From Tridacna crocea (Eukaryota > Mollusca > Bivalvia > Cardiida > Cardiidae), in the NCBI GenBank assembly GCA_943736015.1, contig OX031062.1:58206962-58270961 (forward strand): a stretch of DNA of 64,000 bases. Direction: 5' to 3'. Of the stretch, positions 9,836 to 19,588 are shown in pieces. The stretch's first letter is position 1. The number at the start of each line of letters is the position of its first letter. The notes beneath the pieces are model-generated. The model did no database searches and was not told the DNA's origin. It was given only the letters and a program-made list of their open reading frames with translations. The position numbers and the translations under genes were made by a program.

Positions 9836-9902
9836 AGGTAAGTACAAACTCAGATCAAGCTACACAGCTCGTGCATTCTGATCCTAGATTTGTACTTTCC
9901 GC
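9836..9902. repeat. hp2 diverged hairpin
   Basis: CTCAGATCAAGCTACACAGC with GTGCATTCTGATCCTAGATT: an hp2-like hairpin with many substitutions. Confidence 0.5.
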
Positions 9903-10177
9903 TATTAATTTTGGTTAGCGTTCCTTTTATTGAATGCAAACTTAATGAATGTGCATACCTTCTGAACAGTATTGTACTCTACAGATTTCATCAAACTTAT
10001 AAATTTAAACATACTTGGTCTAACATAGTACTTTTTTTCGATATATTTCTTGCGAAGACTATAGTAAAATTGACATTCAATAATGAAATGGTATTCATCC
10101 TGTATACAATTTATATCACAATATATACAAAATCTTTCATATGTCTATATTTATGATAATATCTTTCGCTTTCAAAG

Positions 10178-10315
10178 GTTACTATAAGAAATCTGCAGCC
10201 GATACCAACGATTATCCATCTAAACATGGACACTCGGACACAAACACAGACAAGCTTCAAACACCCTGTGTGCCGACTGTGAGTGGTTTGTTGCAAAGCA
10301 AACACGCCTTGAAAG
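10178..10315 (+). CDS. Coding exon, same plus-strand gene
   Basis: A 138 nt segment between acceptor TTTCGCTTTCAAAG and donor TTGAAAG|GTACTT. It enters and leaves in phase 1, so it joins 8273-8648 in frame (a junction Gly codon G|GT) and keeps the frame. The translation starts YYKKSAADTNDYPSKHGH, continues polar and His/Asp/Thr-rich, and ends near LLQSKHALK. No known domain. The ORF reads past the donor but then enters a palindrome at 10375, so the splice is the better explanation. Confidence 0.45.
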
Positions 10316-10374
10316 GTACTTTAGTTGTAATTATATGTGATCCGAGCTCTATGAAAAGGAGGCTTGATGCATTT

Positions 10375-10441
10375 GCGAAAAGTTTCGACCCATGTCAGCC
10401 TGCGCAGTCCGCGCAGGCTGACATGGGCCGAAACTTTTCGC
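10375..10441. repeat. 67 bp palindrome
   Basis: 31 nt arms (GCGAAAAGTTTCGACCCATG...CCTGCGC) around AGTCC with one mismatch (A/G). It lies in the intron 60 nt past the exon donor. A related GCGCAGTC..GCGCAGGCTGA motif style appears diverged at 19770-19880. Confidence 0.9.
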
Positions 10442-10580
10442 TATCTTTGAATATCAAAGGATAAGCATACATCAAGATTCCACTGGGTGTTAGATAAAGT
10501 GTACATTATCGATCTTTCATTGTGAGATTTCTTGCTTGGTACGATGCATAACGGAGTTGCATTAATTCCCTTTTTTCCAG

Positions 10581-10594
10581 AGCATGCATCAAGT
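10581..10594 (+). CDS. Candidate 14 nt microexon
   Basis: The polypyrimidine tract and acceptor CCCTTTTTTCCAG are followed by AGCATGCATCAAGT and a consensus donor GTAAGT. With phase 1 entry it adds Glu-His-Ala-Ser-Ser and exits in phase 0. Both splice signals are strong for so short a segment. A chance pairing cannot be excluded without transcript data. Confidence 0.35.
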
Positions 10595-10689
10595 GTAAGT
10601 CAATCCCACAATATAGTTATTTCTCAATAGAGGGAGGGGCTCTATGACAATGTCCATTGAAATTAGACAAATGTCCCATCATAATCTAT

Positions 10690-10830
10690 AGAGTATGAAA
10701 AACTCTGGAGAAAAAGCTTCTGACTAGATCTAGCATTAATCGAGAATTTTTGCCTTTTCTCACAATGTTGTCAGAAGCCATCTCCTTGCAGGTCTTGAAA
10801 ACACAGATTGTTTGACAAAACGTTAACTGA
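10690..10830 (-). mobile_element. hp4/hp1 relic
   Basis: Diverged stem (TTGCCTTTTCTCACAATGTT) and a right end, CAGATTGTTTGACAAAACGTTAA. Confidence 0.4.
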
Positions 10831-11033
10831 CTTTGAGGACTAAATATTGACATAAAAAATTGCATTCCTAGCTTAAGTAAACTTCGTGTTTTGTATGCAT
10901 AAATGAAATGGTGACATTATTTCAATACGTGTTGTATCTTCTCAATAAAGTACTGATCTGATCAAATAAACTAGTTTAAGTTTAAAAGAAAGATAGAACT
11001 AGGATCTTGTAGAGAATGCAACTTTAGCAAAAT

Positions 11034-12345
11034 GCTACGCTAGACTGGTTACCGCCCCTGATACTACTACGTGTGTAATACACGGGGGTATGTGTATTCC
11101 CCGGCCCCAATAAAAAAAATAGGCCATAATTCCCGGCCCTAACGGCCCCCCTAGCTAAATATTTTATTTGTAGGTAAATTTTAATAAGATTAGCACCAAA
11201 TTAAAGCTTAGGTAATAACCTTTGTAATGGTATATAGAAACTTGATTTTTCATGCATGTGTAGTTATGATAAAAGCATTTGAAATTCTTCATTCTTTTGC
11301 TGTTCATGCGTCGTAATTTGTTAGTGATAAAATCCGGCTCCACTTGCTAAATATTTCATTTATTGGTTAAATTTAATAAGATTAGCACCAAATTAAAGCT
11401 TAGGCAATAATCTTTCTAATGGTATGTAGAAACTTGACTTTTCATGCATGTGTTGCGTTTGAAATTCGTCCTTTTTTATTACTAAAATATGTTGTAATTT
11501 TTTAGAGATAAAAACCCGGCCCCTATATTTAAAACTTGTTTTTCCCTTGATTCTAAGAAATATTATATCGTTATAAAGTCCTTACCTTAAGCTATTGAAT
11601 GATATTAAGAATGTAAAAATTGACACATGCATGATTGGGTAATTATATTTTTAATTTTATAAATTTTTAGAAGGGAATACACTGTATTTCTATGTGTAAA
11701 TCCAACAACCTATCCGGCCTCTATATTAGAAATTAAACTTTTCAAACAATATAAAAAAATATTATATAATTTCAAAGTTCATATGAAAGCCTGATATCTA
11801 GGCTTTAATTTAATACTATTTTGAGCACAATACAACGAAAAATAAAAGATTTAGCATAGGGGCCGGATTTTTGTTACTCATCAAATACCTGGAAGAAAAT
11901 ACGAAAATCTTATCTACTTTTGATTGACAATGTTTCAGAAAGTTTTGCATTGACCATATTGTATTTTTTATCATATGAAAGTTTGAAATCTAGGCTTCAA
12001 TTTAATACTTTTTAGAGCATAATACAACGAAAAATAAAAGATTTAACATAGGGGCCGGATTTGTGTAACTCACCAAATACCTTGAAGGAAATACGAAAAT
12101 CTTACCCACTTTTGATTGACAATATTTCAAAAAAGTTTTGCAATGACCATATTGTATTTCACATTATATAAAAATCTGAAATCTAGGCTTCATTTTAATA
12201 CTATTCTGAGCATAATACAAGAAAAAATAAAAGATTTAGCATGGGGCCGCAAGGGCCGGGTTTTTACCCATTTTGACAGGTAGGGCCGGGGAATACACTT
12301 TGCCATACACGGTATACAACGGTGGCCAGTTCAATGCTACGCCAG
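11034..12345. mobile_element. 1.3 kb inverted-repeat element with internal 185 bp tandem units
   Basis: The imperfect inverted ends (about 75 bp) share the core GTGTATTCCCCGGCCC at 11091-11108 and its complement at 12282-12300, plus outer CTACGC..AGACTGGTTACC / GGCCAGTTCAATGCTACGC. Inside are two units of about 185 bp at 11160-11520 (TAAGATTAGCACCAAATTAA) and at least three at 11770-12250 (ATCTAGGCTT...AATAAAAGATTTAGCAT). Each unit carries GGGGCCGGATTTTT or its complement. No ORF, so it is non-autonomous. Confidence 0.65.
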
Positions 12346-12799
12346 GTACTTTGAGGTACTTTGATTATGACATTTGGCGGGAAAACGGGAATTAATTGAG
12401 GGAAACCAGCGATTAATGGGAGCTAACTCCAAGAGTGCATTCGTAAACTAAATCACGTTCGTGTCCCCCAAATGTCAATACGTGTTACAAAATGTCAATT
12501 GTATTGCATGCTCAAATTCTATCATTGAAATATCGAGCTCGCTTTTGATGATGAAGAAGTATGAGTAGGAAATGACTTTAACTGCAGACTGACTTTTCAT
12601 AAAAGTCTTTTGAAGATTTATGTCGAAAAAGGCAAAGGTCAAGACAGTTTTAGACAACATTGGCGACTTTGCCTTGAAGTGCTCAAAGTCGAGAAAATAG
12701 TTGAAACTTGAAAAGGGTCACAGAGGAAGGGCCATGGAGGAAACTGGAACAGGTAAAGCATGTCTGTGTTACGTCCCCGCATTATACAACCCCAATCAC

Positions 12800-12975
12800 T
12801 GGAGTATGAATGGTGTGTTGTCAAGGTTTTATAGAAAAGTTTTTTCGGATGACTAGATCCTGTTTGAACATTTCCTACCATGTTTTCTACCCTATTAAAA
12901 GCAACTTTCACAGTTTTGAGCACCATTCAATTTTTCAACTGCAAATGCTAGAGTTTAGCAAGGCTTGTGTTATCA
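12800..12975 (+). mobile_element. hp1 relic
   Basis: Stem trace CATTTCCTACCATGTTTTCTACCCTATTAAA, then CTGCAAATGCTAGAG. No termini. Confidence 0.45.
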
Positions 12976-13009
12976 TGATTATTGCCATTCGATAAATGTT
13001 TAAACCTAT

Positions 13010-13236
13010 TTAACCCTTTACCACTCTATGACGACTTTCGATATTGAGGTAGATGCCTTCTGAAAACATTGTGGGAAAAGGAGAAAATGCTGGTAACCAG
13101 CATTTTCTCCTTTTCCCACAATGTTTTCTACACTTCACAAGACAAATATCAAATTTTCAGTCTCTTTTATTTTGTCATCTGCAAATGCTTTCAATTTGGA
13201 CAAGGCTGAAATTTGGGTCATGTGGTAAAGGGTTAA
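13010..13236 (+). mobile_element. hp1 TTAA MITE, reference copy
   Basis: 227 bp from TTAACCCTTTACCACTC to ATGTGGTAAAGGGTTAA. The central palindrome 13062-13128 is perfect: two 33 nt arms from GAAAACATTG through GGAGAAAATGCTGGT around one central A. The right arm holds TTTTGTCATCTGCAAATGC and TTTCAATTTGGACAAGGC, the segment most conserved outside the hairpin. The copy has no coding capacity; the ORFs running through it simply translate the repeat. Confidence 0.9.
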
Positions 13237-13640
13237 AGGTATATTGGATCAGATTTCATTTTACAAGATTCGTAGAAAGTCTTTACATAGACTATATATA
13301 TACCAGATATAACTTGTGTCCCTTGGACTGCTAGTAAGCCCCTGGCTTCTAAAATTCCCTCTGCTTGGTTTGCATCTCTGTTTATTTTTTGAGTGCTGTA
13401 GCTGCTTGGACTGAATTGACCTTTCTGTAAGCGTGAGTTTGGCACACACCCCTTAGTAATACGCTATATTGGTTGTCAAGCCTGAGAAGCTAACCAGAAA
13501 TTGTATCAGACTTTTTTGTTTACATGACGCCCAATGCTGCATTTTCATTGGCCGATAAGATGTTGGTAGACCTGTCAATCAAAATTGACAGAAAGGTCAA
13601 TTTATGGGGGTGCTTTCTCTAATGATTGTTTAGTAGATTT

Positions 13641-13865
13641 TCAACTCTTTACCAAACAACAGAAATTTAGACTGGTCCAAATTGAAAGGATTTGCAGACA
13701 ACATACATGTAACTGAAATGATGACTTTTGTTTTTATCAGGTGGAAAACATTGTGTGAAAATGAGAAAATGCTGGTTTCCAGCATTTTCTCCTTTTCCCA
13801 CAATGTTTTCAAAAGCCTACTCTTACACGATTGTTAAAACTCTGGATTGTGCGGTAGTGGGTTAA
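13641..13865 (-). mobile_element. hp1 TTAA MITE
   Basis: TCAACTCTTTACCAAACAAC to GATTGTGCGGTAGTGGGTTAA. The palindrome is near perfect with centre GGTTTCC. Confidence 0.8.
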
Positions 13866-13923
13866 AGGAGTTTATACTAGCACTATGAATATGTCATTAT
13901 GATTCTGACTATATAGAAATGCC

Positions 13924-14003
13924 TGAACCCCCTACCACACAATTCCAACTTTCAACACCAGAGGAAAGAAACTGAGTTGAGCAATGAAAAAATGCTTTAA
14001 CCC
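13924..14003 (+). mobile_element. hp1 left-end fragment
   Basis: GAACCCCCTACCACACAATTCC runs about 75 bp, then is cut off by the hp4 copy that starts at TTAA 13997. Confidence 0.6.
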
Positions 14004-14204
14004 TTACGTGTCTGCAGTTAAAAGTCTTTTGAAAACACTGTGGGAAAAGGAGAAATTGCTCGTAACGAGCAATTTCTCCTTTTTCCCACAGTGTTTTCTA
14101 CCCTTTTTGACAACTTCCTCTCATTTCCTCAAAATCTAAAATTGTCATCTGCAAACTCTTTCAGTTTGGAAGAGTCCAAAATTTGTTGTTTGGGAAAGGG
14201 TTAA
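13997..14204 (+). mobile_element. hp4 TTAA MITE
   Basis: TTAA at both ends. The hairpin arms AAAACACTGTGGGAAAAGG..AGAAATTGCTCGT around one central A are perfectly paired apart from a T-run length change. The inner arm GTCATCTGCAAACTCTTTCAG is the hp4 variant of the hp1 GCAAATGCTTTCAA segment. Confidence 0.8.
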
Positions 14205-14209
14205 GGCTG

Positions 14210-14530
14210 CAATGTCTTTTCTCTCCATGCTTTCTGCCCAATTACAAGCAAATGTGCATTTTTCAGTCAGATTTATTTTATTGTCTGTGAGTTCTTTCAA
14301 TTTTAGCAATTTGAAAAAAATCATGATTTGGTAGGTTAAAGATTAAAACAGGAATACATTTTGTGGGTTTGAGCCTGAGCCATTTTTTTCCTCCACCACT
14401 TTCATTTTGGGTTTGTTTCTTCAGAACTAAAGGTATCCAAATGTTTTCTCCTTAAATTTGTCTATTCCCCATAATGTTTTAGTCACAGGTCTGCTGCAAG
14501 ATACAATAAATGTATTTAAGTAGTAATGGG
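14210..14530 (+). mobile_element. Two hp1 relics
   Basis: 14210-14340 keeps TGCTTTCTGCCCAATTACAA and TGTCTGTGAGTTCTTTCAAT. 14430-14500 keeps only TTTGTCTATTCCCCATAATG. Confidence 0.4.
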
Positions 14531-14872
14531 TCAAAACCGAGACATAATCATTGAAAATAAGTTTCGAATTTACCTTGGAATTTCATCCATTCTGTAATAC
14601 TTCCTTGATACATACCCTTATTATTATCAAGTATATAATGGACTACAGGAACTTAAACTGAACCTCAGCTGCAGTATAGATAGATGAAAATCATTGAGCA
14701 TCTTGGGATGGTTTGCGTGATAAAAGAAAACTTACAAATTTTGTATTATGTGTAACAAGAAAAGTAACTCTCATTTCTGTATTAAGTAATAGGTACTTAT
14801 TATCTCCCTTTTGTCACTCCCTACTTTCCTTTTATGGCTCTTTAGTACAGTAGTACCTAATAATTTTAACCT

Positions 14873-15195
14873 TTAAGCCTTTACTCCATAGACACTCATT
14901 TCTACACATTGGTTGTAGAAGCCTTTGGAAAACATTGTGGCAAAAGGTGAAATTGCTCGTGACGAGCAATTTCACCTTTTGTCACAATGTTTTCTATGCT
15001 ATCAAAAGGTGTCATATACACATAAGAAACGGCTTTATCCTTGCTGCTATTTAGGGTCAATTAGAGATACCATAGAAATGCCACATGCCACAGGAGCCTT
15101 TGGAAAACATTGTGACAAAAGGTGAAATTGCTCGTGATGAGCAATTTCACCTTTTGTCACAATGTTTTCTATGCTATCAAAAGGTAAAGGGTTAA
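14873..15195 (+). mobile_element. hp3 TTAA MITE, double-hairpin composite
   Basis: It begins TTAAGCCTTTACTCCATAG and ends GGTAAAGGGTTAA, but contains two complete hp3 hairpins (about 14930-14990 and 15105-15168). They are joined by one right arm (GGGTCAATTAGAGATACCAT) and a second left arm (CACAGGAGCCTTTGG). Stem GTGACAAAAGGTGAAATTGC, centres CGTGACG and CGTGATG. Confidence 0.85.
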
Positions 15196-15214
15196 AGAAA
15201 ATACCACAAGTTTA

Positions 15215-15345
15215 GGAGTTTTTACAACCCTAATGACGACAAGTTTTGAAAACGCTGTCAATGTAGGGGAAAATGCTGTGGTAACCAAACATTTTATCTT
15301 TTTCCCACCATGATTTCTACCATTTTGAGACAAATACATGTATCA
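15215..15345 (+). mobile_element. hp1 relic
   Basis: TTTGAAAACGCTGTCAATG and CTGTGGTAACCAAACATTTT are a decayed stem with 2-3 bp insertions. Confidence 0.45.
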
Positions 15346-15382
15346 TGTTACAACAAGGAAAATAGTTTTTTGCATTATTGTG

Positions 15383-16283
15383 GCGCCGCCTGAAGCGGCG
15401 GCACTATATTTTTATTCGGTTTTGTAAAATGCCTATAGAGGCAGCCATATCTGAACTGGTTCCATGCTTTCTTTAAACATCCATCTACCGGTATATCTAC
15501 TGTACTTTGATTACCAGATCAAGGTCCATATTAACTTTTTTTTATTTATTTGTGGGATTTTTTTTAATATATAATAATTATATTGTACTTTCATCGTTAG
15601 AAGGATAAAAAAATCCGGATTGTAGACATATCAACATTTTCCTTTCGAAAAATAATAATAAAGATCTATTTCGAAAAATAAGTCACGTGATAAAAAATTA
15701 CCTGTCACAAATTTTTGAAGCCGCCATTTTTAAATATCTTACCCTGGAAAAAGGTTAAGAGATATTTTCAAGCTCTTTGACCCTAGAGCACCCTATTTGG
15801 TACTTGTGACCCCCGTTATATTTTTGTTCTAGTATTGTATGGATTGTAGAAATATTATTTTCCTATCGCGATCGTGTTTTTAAGACCAGCTACCTGTAAC
15901 TAGGTCAATGTTTGAGCGGGTGACAGATCAGTCCCCCTAAACACAGAACCTTACCGAACCTTACCTAACCTTACCGAACCTAAGTTTTGTTTGGGCAATA
16001 CTGTGTTTGTATGACATTAAAAAGTATATTTTCTATCTCACAAACAGTTTGATAGTTATAATTGGAAAGAAAATGTAGCCATTTGTGATACATGACGAAA
16101 TATTTGGACCCTATTGTTCAACAAACCTAAAAACTCGCGTGACTGTTCATTCATTGCCGACAAATGTCCGTTTGTGTAGACAAAATCTTACAAGGGCGAC
16201 TATTTTCTCCACATATACGATATTTGATGTTAAAAGTGACAAAAATGAGTCAGGTGATCAACAATATGATTCCTTCTGAGCTG
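15383..16283. other. Unassigned DNA with GC palindrome and short tandem
   Basis: GGCGCCGCCTGAAGCGGCGGC forms a GC-rich hairpin at about 15382-15403. Four copies of CCTTACCGAA-type 10-mers lie at 15946-15980. ORFs at 16085-16373 run into the next MITE and are not supported. Confidence 0.5.
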
Positions 16284-16471
16284 TTAACCCATTACCACAC
16301 AATCCCTACTTTTGATGCCTCTAAGAAAGAATCCTTCAGAAAACATTGTGGAAAAAGGAGAAAATGCAGGTAACAAGACAAATTTCAATTTTTCAGTCAC
16401 TTTTATTTTGTCGTCTGCAAATGCTTTCGCTTTGGACAGTCCTAAAATTTTGTCGTTTGATAATGAGTTGA
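16284..16471 (+). mobile_element. hp1 MITE with right stem deleted
   Basis: TTAACCCATTACCACACAATC runs through AGAAAATGCAGGTAACAAG, then jumps straight to the right arm (AATTTTTCAGTCACTTTTAT). The right half of the palindrome has been lost. It ends at TTGAA. Confidence 0.8.
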
Positions 16472-16705
16472 ACGATCACGTGATTTTCATAAACGGTTTA
16501 ACGCGGCCCAATGCATTGTGCCCTGTTACAGAAATAAGTGGTTTGCGGCGCCATTGATGTTCAGCATCAATATTTTCTTGTCTGTATGTTTATTTGTTAT
16601 TCTGAATTGACAGACATCTAAAATTGTTGATGAAAATTGATGATATTTCATACATGAGTTCTTTGTCACAATAGTCCGCTGGTACACTATTCCTTTTTTT
16701 TATTA

Positions 16706-16912
16706 TTAACCCTTTGCCACACAATCCCGAGTTTTAACGACTCTGAAAAAGAAAGCTTTTGAAAACATTGTGGGAAAAGCAGAAGATGCTGGTGACCATC
16801 ATTTTTTCCTTTTCCCACAATGTTTTCTACCTGTTCAGACATTCTTTGACCAACACTGAGTTTGTCATCAGCAAAAACTCTTAATTCGATCAAGTCTAGA
16901 TTTTGTACTTAG
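16706..16912 (+). mobile_element. hp1 TTAA MITE, degenerate right end
   Basis: TTAACCCTTTGCCACACAATC opens it; the stem GTGGGAAAAGCAGAAGATGC has several mismatches. Confidence 0.7.
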
Positions 16913-16917
16913 GAGAA

Positions 16918-17045
16918 AACTTTTGAAAGTATTGTGGGAAAACAAGAAAGTTTCAGTAACCAGTATATTCTCCTTTTTCCCAAAGTTTTTACTGGTATTA
17001 CCCTACGAAAGATTCTATTGTTATCGACCTTAGACAACTCCAAAA
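16918..17045 (+). mobile_element. hp1 partial copy
   Basis: Decayed stem (GTGGGAAAACAAGAAAGTTT / TTCTCCTTTTTCCCAAAG) with no left terminus. Confidence 0.5.
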
Positions 17046-17049
17046 GCTT

Positions 17050-17122
17050 TTGTGGACAATGTTGATCAAGATCAGACTGCACAGAATCTGCAGTCTGATC
17101 TCTGATCAACTCTGTCCAGTGC
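17050..17122. repeat. hp2 hairpin
   Basis: GTTGATCAAGATCAGACTGC / GCAGTCTGATCTCTGATCAA around ACAGAATC. Confidence 0.7.
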
Positions 17123-17183
17123 TTTATTCCAGATACTGTAGCAGAGCTGTTTATTAGCCTGTGAGAAAATGAAAGTCAAGTAG

Positions 17184-17423
17184 CCAGTGCACTTTTCCAT
17201 ACCTTCCTGGAGTCTCTTTTACCAATACTCTGCACAATTTTCTTTCCAAGCCACTGGCTGCTTTCCCACCTATTCATCACTAAAGCAATGGTCAGCTGTG
17301 GGAGAGGAATGAATGCTTTTGTAATGACTATCACCAATGGAAGAAATTGGTCGAGCCAAGTATCGAACCGCAGACCCCCTGTTCTCAAGTCCTTTACACT
17401 ACTGATTGAGCCACCGGGGCTCG
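17184..17423 (-). mobile_element. tRNA-derived SINE, family A, reverse orientation
   Basis: Read on the minus strand it begins with GCCGAGCCCCGGTGGCTCAA (box A-like) and has GGTTCGATACTTGG as box B. It then has the body shared with 48.0, 42.5 and 35.0 kb (GCAGCCAGTGGCTTGGAAAG, GAGTATTGGTAAAAGAGACT). The poly-A-like tail is not clear. Confidence 0.65.
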
Positions 17424-17468
17424 GCAAAATTGGTTCTAAGTTTAAACAACCCTGATGAAGATGGTTTT

Positions 17469-17691
17469 TTAACCCTTTACCAAACAATTCCTGATTTTGA
17501 TGACTCTGGGAATGAAGGATTTTGGAAAAAAAACATGGTTGGAAAAGAAGAAAATGCTGATTACAAGCATTATCTCCTTTTTCCCCCAATGTTGTCTGCC
17601 ACATCAGAGAGCCAAAGCTCATTGGTATCTGTGTTGAATTTGTTGTCTGCATACATGTTGAATTTGAAAGAGTCATTAGGGAAAGGGTTTT
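17469..17691 (+). mobile_element. hp1 TTAA MITE, diverged
   Basis: TTAACCCTTTACCAAACAATT; stem AAAACATGGTTGGAAAAGAA with mismatches; right end GGGAAAGGGTTTTA. Confidence 0.7.
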
Positions 17692-17699
17692 AGCATTAG

Positions 17700-17825
17700 A
17701 GAAAAAAGAAAATGCTTCTAACCATTATTTTTGCCTTTTACAGACTGTTTTCAATCCTATCAAAGACAGATTCCAAAACAATGAAAATTTTGTTTTCAGC
17801 AAATACATGCAATTCGGTCAAGTAT
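17700..17825 (+). mobile_element. hp1 relic
   Basis: Stem trace GAAAATGCTTCTAACCATTA and arm TTCAGCAAATACATGCAATT. Confidence 0.4.
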
Positions 17826-17869
17826 GTTTTTATAAGAAAATGTTCATTACTGTATAGTAACAGATTATG

Positions 17870-17942
17870 TAAAGTATGCTGGGGGATGACCACGACCCCC
17901 GCATACCTATTGACATGCTAAATAAAGCACAAAAAAAAAAAG
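17870..17942 (+). other. AATAAA followed by A11: possible retroposed 3' end
   Basis: TGCTAAATAAAGCAC is followed directly by 11 A residues, preceded by a GC-rich hairpin GGGGGATGACCACGACCCCC. It looks like a polyadenylated 3' end copied into DNA, or an A-rich SINE tail. Confidence 0.4.
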
Positions 17943-18134
17943 TTTAACCTCTCTATGTGCAATTAACTTTTTTGGCACCATGGACAAAAACAGTGACTGT
18001 GGCAGAGGGCATAGATCAAGATCAGACTGAACAGAATGCATATGTAGCCAAGCCTAGACAATAAAAAATCTTTGTAATTTTTAATGGATTGGATTAAGAA
18101 CGGTAGAAAGGTTGAATTTTATTGATTTGAAGAT

Positions 18135-18362
18135 TTAACTCTGTACCACACAGTTCTGAGAATTCTGGTGAAAGAAAGCTTCTCAAAAAATTGTGGGAAA
18201 AGGAGAAAATGCTGGTAACCAGCATTTTCTCCATTTCCCCCAATGTTTTATACTCTCCAAATAGAAATTTTAGTTTTTGAGTCACATGTATGTTTAAATT
18301 GTAATCTGCAAATGATTTCAATTTTGACAGATCTAAAATTTCATCGTTTGGTAAAGATTTAA
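18135..18362 (+). mobile_element. hp1 TTAA MITE
   Basis: TTAACTCTGTACCACACAG; near-perfect hairpin (one change, CTCCATTTCCCCC). Its right arm TTTAAATTGTAATCTGCAAA is the uninterrupted counterpart of the site occupied by hp3 at 18675. Confidence 0.85.
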
Positions 18363-18639
18363 TTTTAAATCTGGAGATACCATGGTGCATATGCATCATG
18401 CATAAGGAAGGAGATAAAACAAACAAAATGGTTAGACTATTGATCTCCAAGTTCATAGAACATGGAGCCTAAGGTAAATTCAATCTGGTTTTGGCAATAA
18501 TCCACTGACTACTGCTTCCTATGCATGCTGCCTTTTTTACAGCTTCCTAGTACGAGAGGATCAATAGTGAAATCGTTATAGAGACAAGACGGAGTTAATA
18601 TGTTAAATTTATGGGATATAATGGTTTATTCTCTGGGTT

Positions 18640-18970
18640 TCGATATTCTGTGTTGACTTTTTTTACATGTACATTTAACCCTTTACCCCTTAAGGCATTT
18701 CTATGGTATCTCTAATTGACCCTAAATAAGAGCAAGGATAAAGCTGTTTCTTATGTGTATATGACAGCTTTTGATAGGGTAGAAAACATTGTGACAAAAG
18801 GTGAAATTGCTCGTCACGAGCAATTTCACCTTTTGTCACAATGTTTTCCAAAGGCTCCTACAAGCAATGCGTTGAGATGAGTATCTATGGACTAAAGGGT
18901 TAAATTGTAATCTGCAAATGATTTCAATTTTGACAGGTCTAAAATTTCATCGTTTGGTGAAGATTTAATA
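18640..18970 (+). mobile_element. hp1 relic split by an hp3 insertion
   Basis: Left remnant TTTTTTTACATGTACATTTAA. After the hp3 element the sequence resumes TTAAATTGTAATCTGCAAAT and runs to TCGTTTGGTGAAGATTTAA, matching 18286-18362. Confidence 0.65.
18675..18903 (-). mobile_element. hp3 TTAA MITE nested in hp1
   Basis: TTAA at 18675 and 18900. Left end CCCTTTACCCCTTAAGGC, perfect hairpin with centre CGTCACG, right end ATCTATGGACTAAAGGGTTAA. Confidence 0.9.
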
Positions 18971-19146
18971 TTCTGTGATGATTGCTGAGTGCTGAGTGAA
19001 ATGGGTTTTTTGTACATGTTAGCGGAAAATATGGGAAGATTTATTGCCTGACAGCAAGTTTTAGACTCTTCTTCTAGTTGAAAGCATTAGCAGACAGCTT
19101 ATTGAATGATTATGTGACTCAAATTTTGAGATTTGCCTTTCAAGGC

Positions 19147-19375
19147 TTAATCCTTTACCACACAATGACACCTTTTAATGCCCCTGAGGAAGAAGCCTTC
19201 TGAAAACATCATGGGAAAAGGAGAAAATGCTGGTAACCAGCATTTTCTCCTTTTCCCACAAAGTTTTCTACCCTATCAAAGCAAAATTGCACCATTTGAG
19301 CCACTTTGAAATTGTGGTCTGCAAATGCTTTAAATTTTGAAAGGTCTAAAATTTTGCCGTGTGGTAAAGGGTTAA
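19147..19375 (+). mobile_element. hp1 TTAA MITE
   Basis: TTAATCCTTTACCACACAATG to CCGTGTGGTAAAGGGTTAA. The stem is intact except CATCATGGGA at its base. It shares TTAA 19372 with the next copy. Confidence 0.85.
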
Positions 19376-19588
19376 CACATTACCACACAATCCTGTCTTT
19401 TAAAGAAGTCTTTTTAAAAGATTGTGGGAAAAGGAAAAAATGCTTGTTACCAGCATTTTCTCCCTTTCCCACGATGTTTTCTACCCTTCCCAAAACAAAT
19501 TTCAGTTTTTGAGCCACATGTGTTTTGTTGTCTGCAAATGCTTTCAATTTGGACAGGTCTAAAATTTTGCCGTGTGGTAAAGGGTTAA
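19372..19588 (+). mobile_element. hp1 TTAA MITE, joined head-to-tail
   Basis: TTAACACATTACCACACAATC to GCCGTGTGGTAAAGGGTTAA. The left stem is shortened (AAAAGATTGTGGGAAAAGGA). Confidence 0.85.
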
